Notes under the pieces: generated by a model
Databases searched by the model: none
What the model was told of the DNA's origin: nothing
The model's input: only the letters and a program-made list of their open reading frames with translations
Program-made: the position numbers and the translations under genes
Assembly (NCBI GenBank): GCA_964461335.1
Contig: CAYWTY010000004.1
Span: forward strand, 1-52,538
Direction of reading: 5' to 3'
Length of the DNA stretch: 52,538 bases
Origin: JAKJBL01 sp964461335
GTDB taxonomy: Bacteria > Bacillota > Clostridia > Christensenellales > CAG-138
In this document: positions 52,429-52,538 of the stretch, one piece after another
How positions within the stretch are numbered: position 1 is the first letter of the stretch
Layout: each line of letters starts with the position of its first letter

Positions 52429-52455
52429 CACAATGTTTTAGAAAAACTCAAAACA

Positions 52456-52483
52456 AAAAAGAGCGGCTTTTGCCGCTCTTTTT
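52456..52483. terminator. bidirectional terminator at the right edge
   Basis: AAAAAGAGCGGC (52456-52467) pairs perfectly with GCCGCTCTTTTT (52472-52483), a TTTT loop and T-rich ends on both strands. It probably ends a gene lying beyond the window. Confidence 0.85.
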
Positions 52484-52538
52484 AGGGCTCTACACTAAAG
52501 ATTGGGGTAAGGGAGAAAAATAGAGAAGCATAACGCTT

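Overview
The window reads as a chromosomal stretch of a low-to-mid GC Firmicute, most likely an anaerobic member of the Clostridia. The evidence is the gene order yicC-remA-gmk-rpoZ-coaBC-priA-def-fmt-rsmB-rlmN, then whiA-crh-dnaE; clostridial families such as the CD1247-type zinc-ribbon protein, IreB, RemA, DUF512, DUF1292 and DUF6774-like proteins; CCA encoded in all three tRNA genes; frequent TTG starts behind strong GGAGG sites; and an aldo/keto reductase with two 4Fe-4S clusters. The exact family cannot be fixed from the sequence.

Layout: 1-2456 is an accessory border with tRNA-Ser(CGA), a chimeric ORF joining the N-terminus of a molybdenum hydroxylase to the C-terminus of a tyrosine recombinase, a VanZ-like protein and an empty stretch. 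2457-6167 (minus) holds a SIMPL lipoprotein, YebC, a family-4 uracil-DNA glycosylase and a PLP aminotransferase. dnaX (plus) follows, then a small 58-aa gene and a repair cluster xthA-maf-uvrC (minus). 11650-12126 has no gene in my reading but carries a strong promoter and a probable structured RNA ahead of a zinc-ribbon gene.

12554-15139 is the most regulatory part. A secreted transglutaminase-like protein is preceded by two almost identical tandem c-di-GMP-I (GEMM-I) riboswitch aptamers, and diverges from a BTAD/SARP-type regulator with a degenerate GGDEF-like tail. 15225-19297 has a methyltransferase, a DUF6774-like small protein, pdxY, tcdA and a dicarboxylate/amino-acid symporter.

19534-39056 (plus) is a long housekeeping region: pcrA-ligA, then the translation, nucleotide and CoA block ending in dnaE, efp and a CD1247-type protein. 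The HPr-like protein between whiA and dnaE has Arg at residue 15 and Ser at residue 46, so it looks like a regulatory Crh and not a PTS phosphocarrier.

39142-41711 lies between tRNA-Ala and tRNA-Trp and is a graveyard: GrpB with an internal deletion, GNAT with a one-base frameshift and an AraC regulator with several lesions. 41778-44570 has a divergent NagB-like protein and an alpha/beta hydrolase facing a LysR regulator. 44603-49874 (minus) is a conserved operon ireB-AKR-ruvX-DUF1292-DUF512-der-plsY. The window ends with iscR-iscS-iscU (minus) behind a consensus-like promoter.

No CRISPR array, intact insertion sequence, rRNA or complete prophage was seen. The most interesting items are the tandem c-di-GMP switches with their divergent regulator, the unassigned structured RNA, the xdh-integrase chimera, the Crh-like HPr and the altered NagB-like enzyme.
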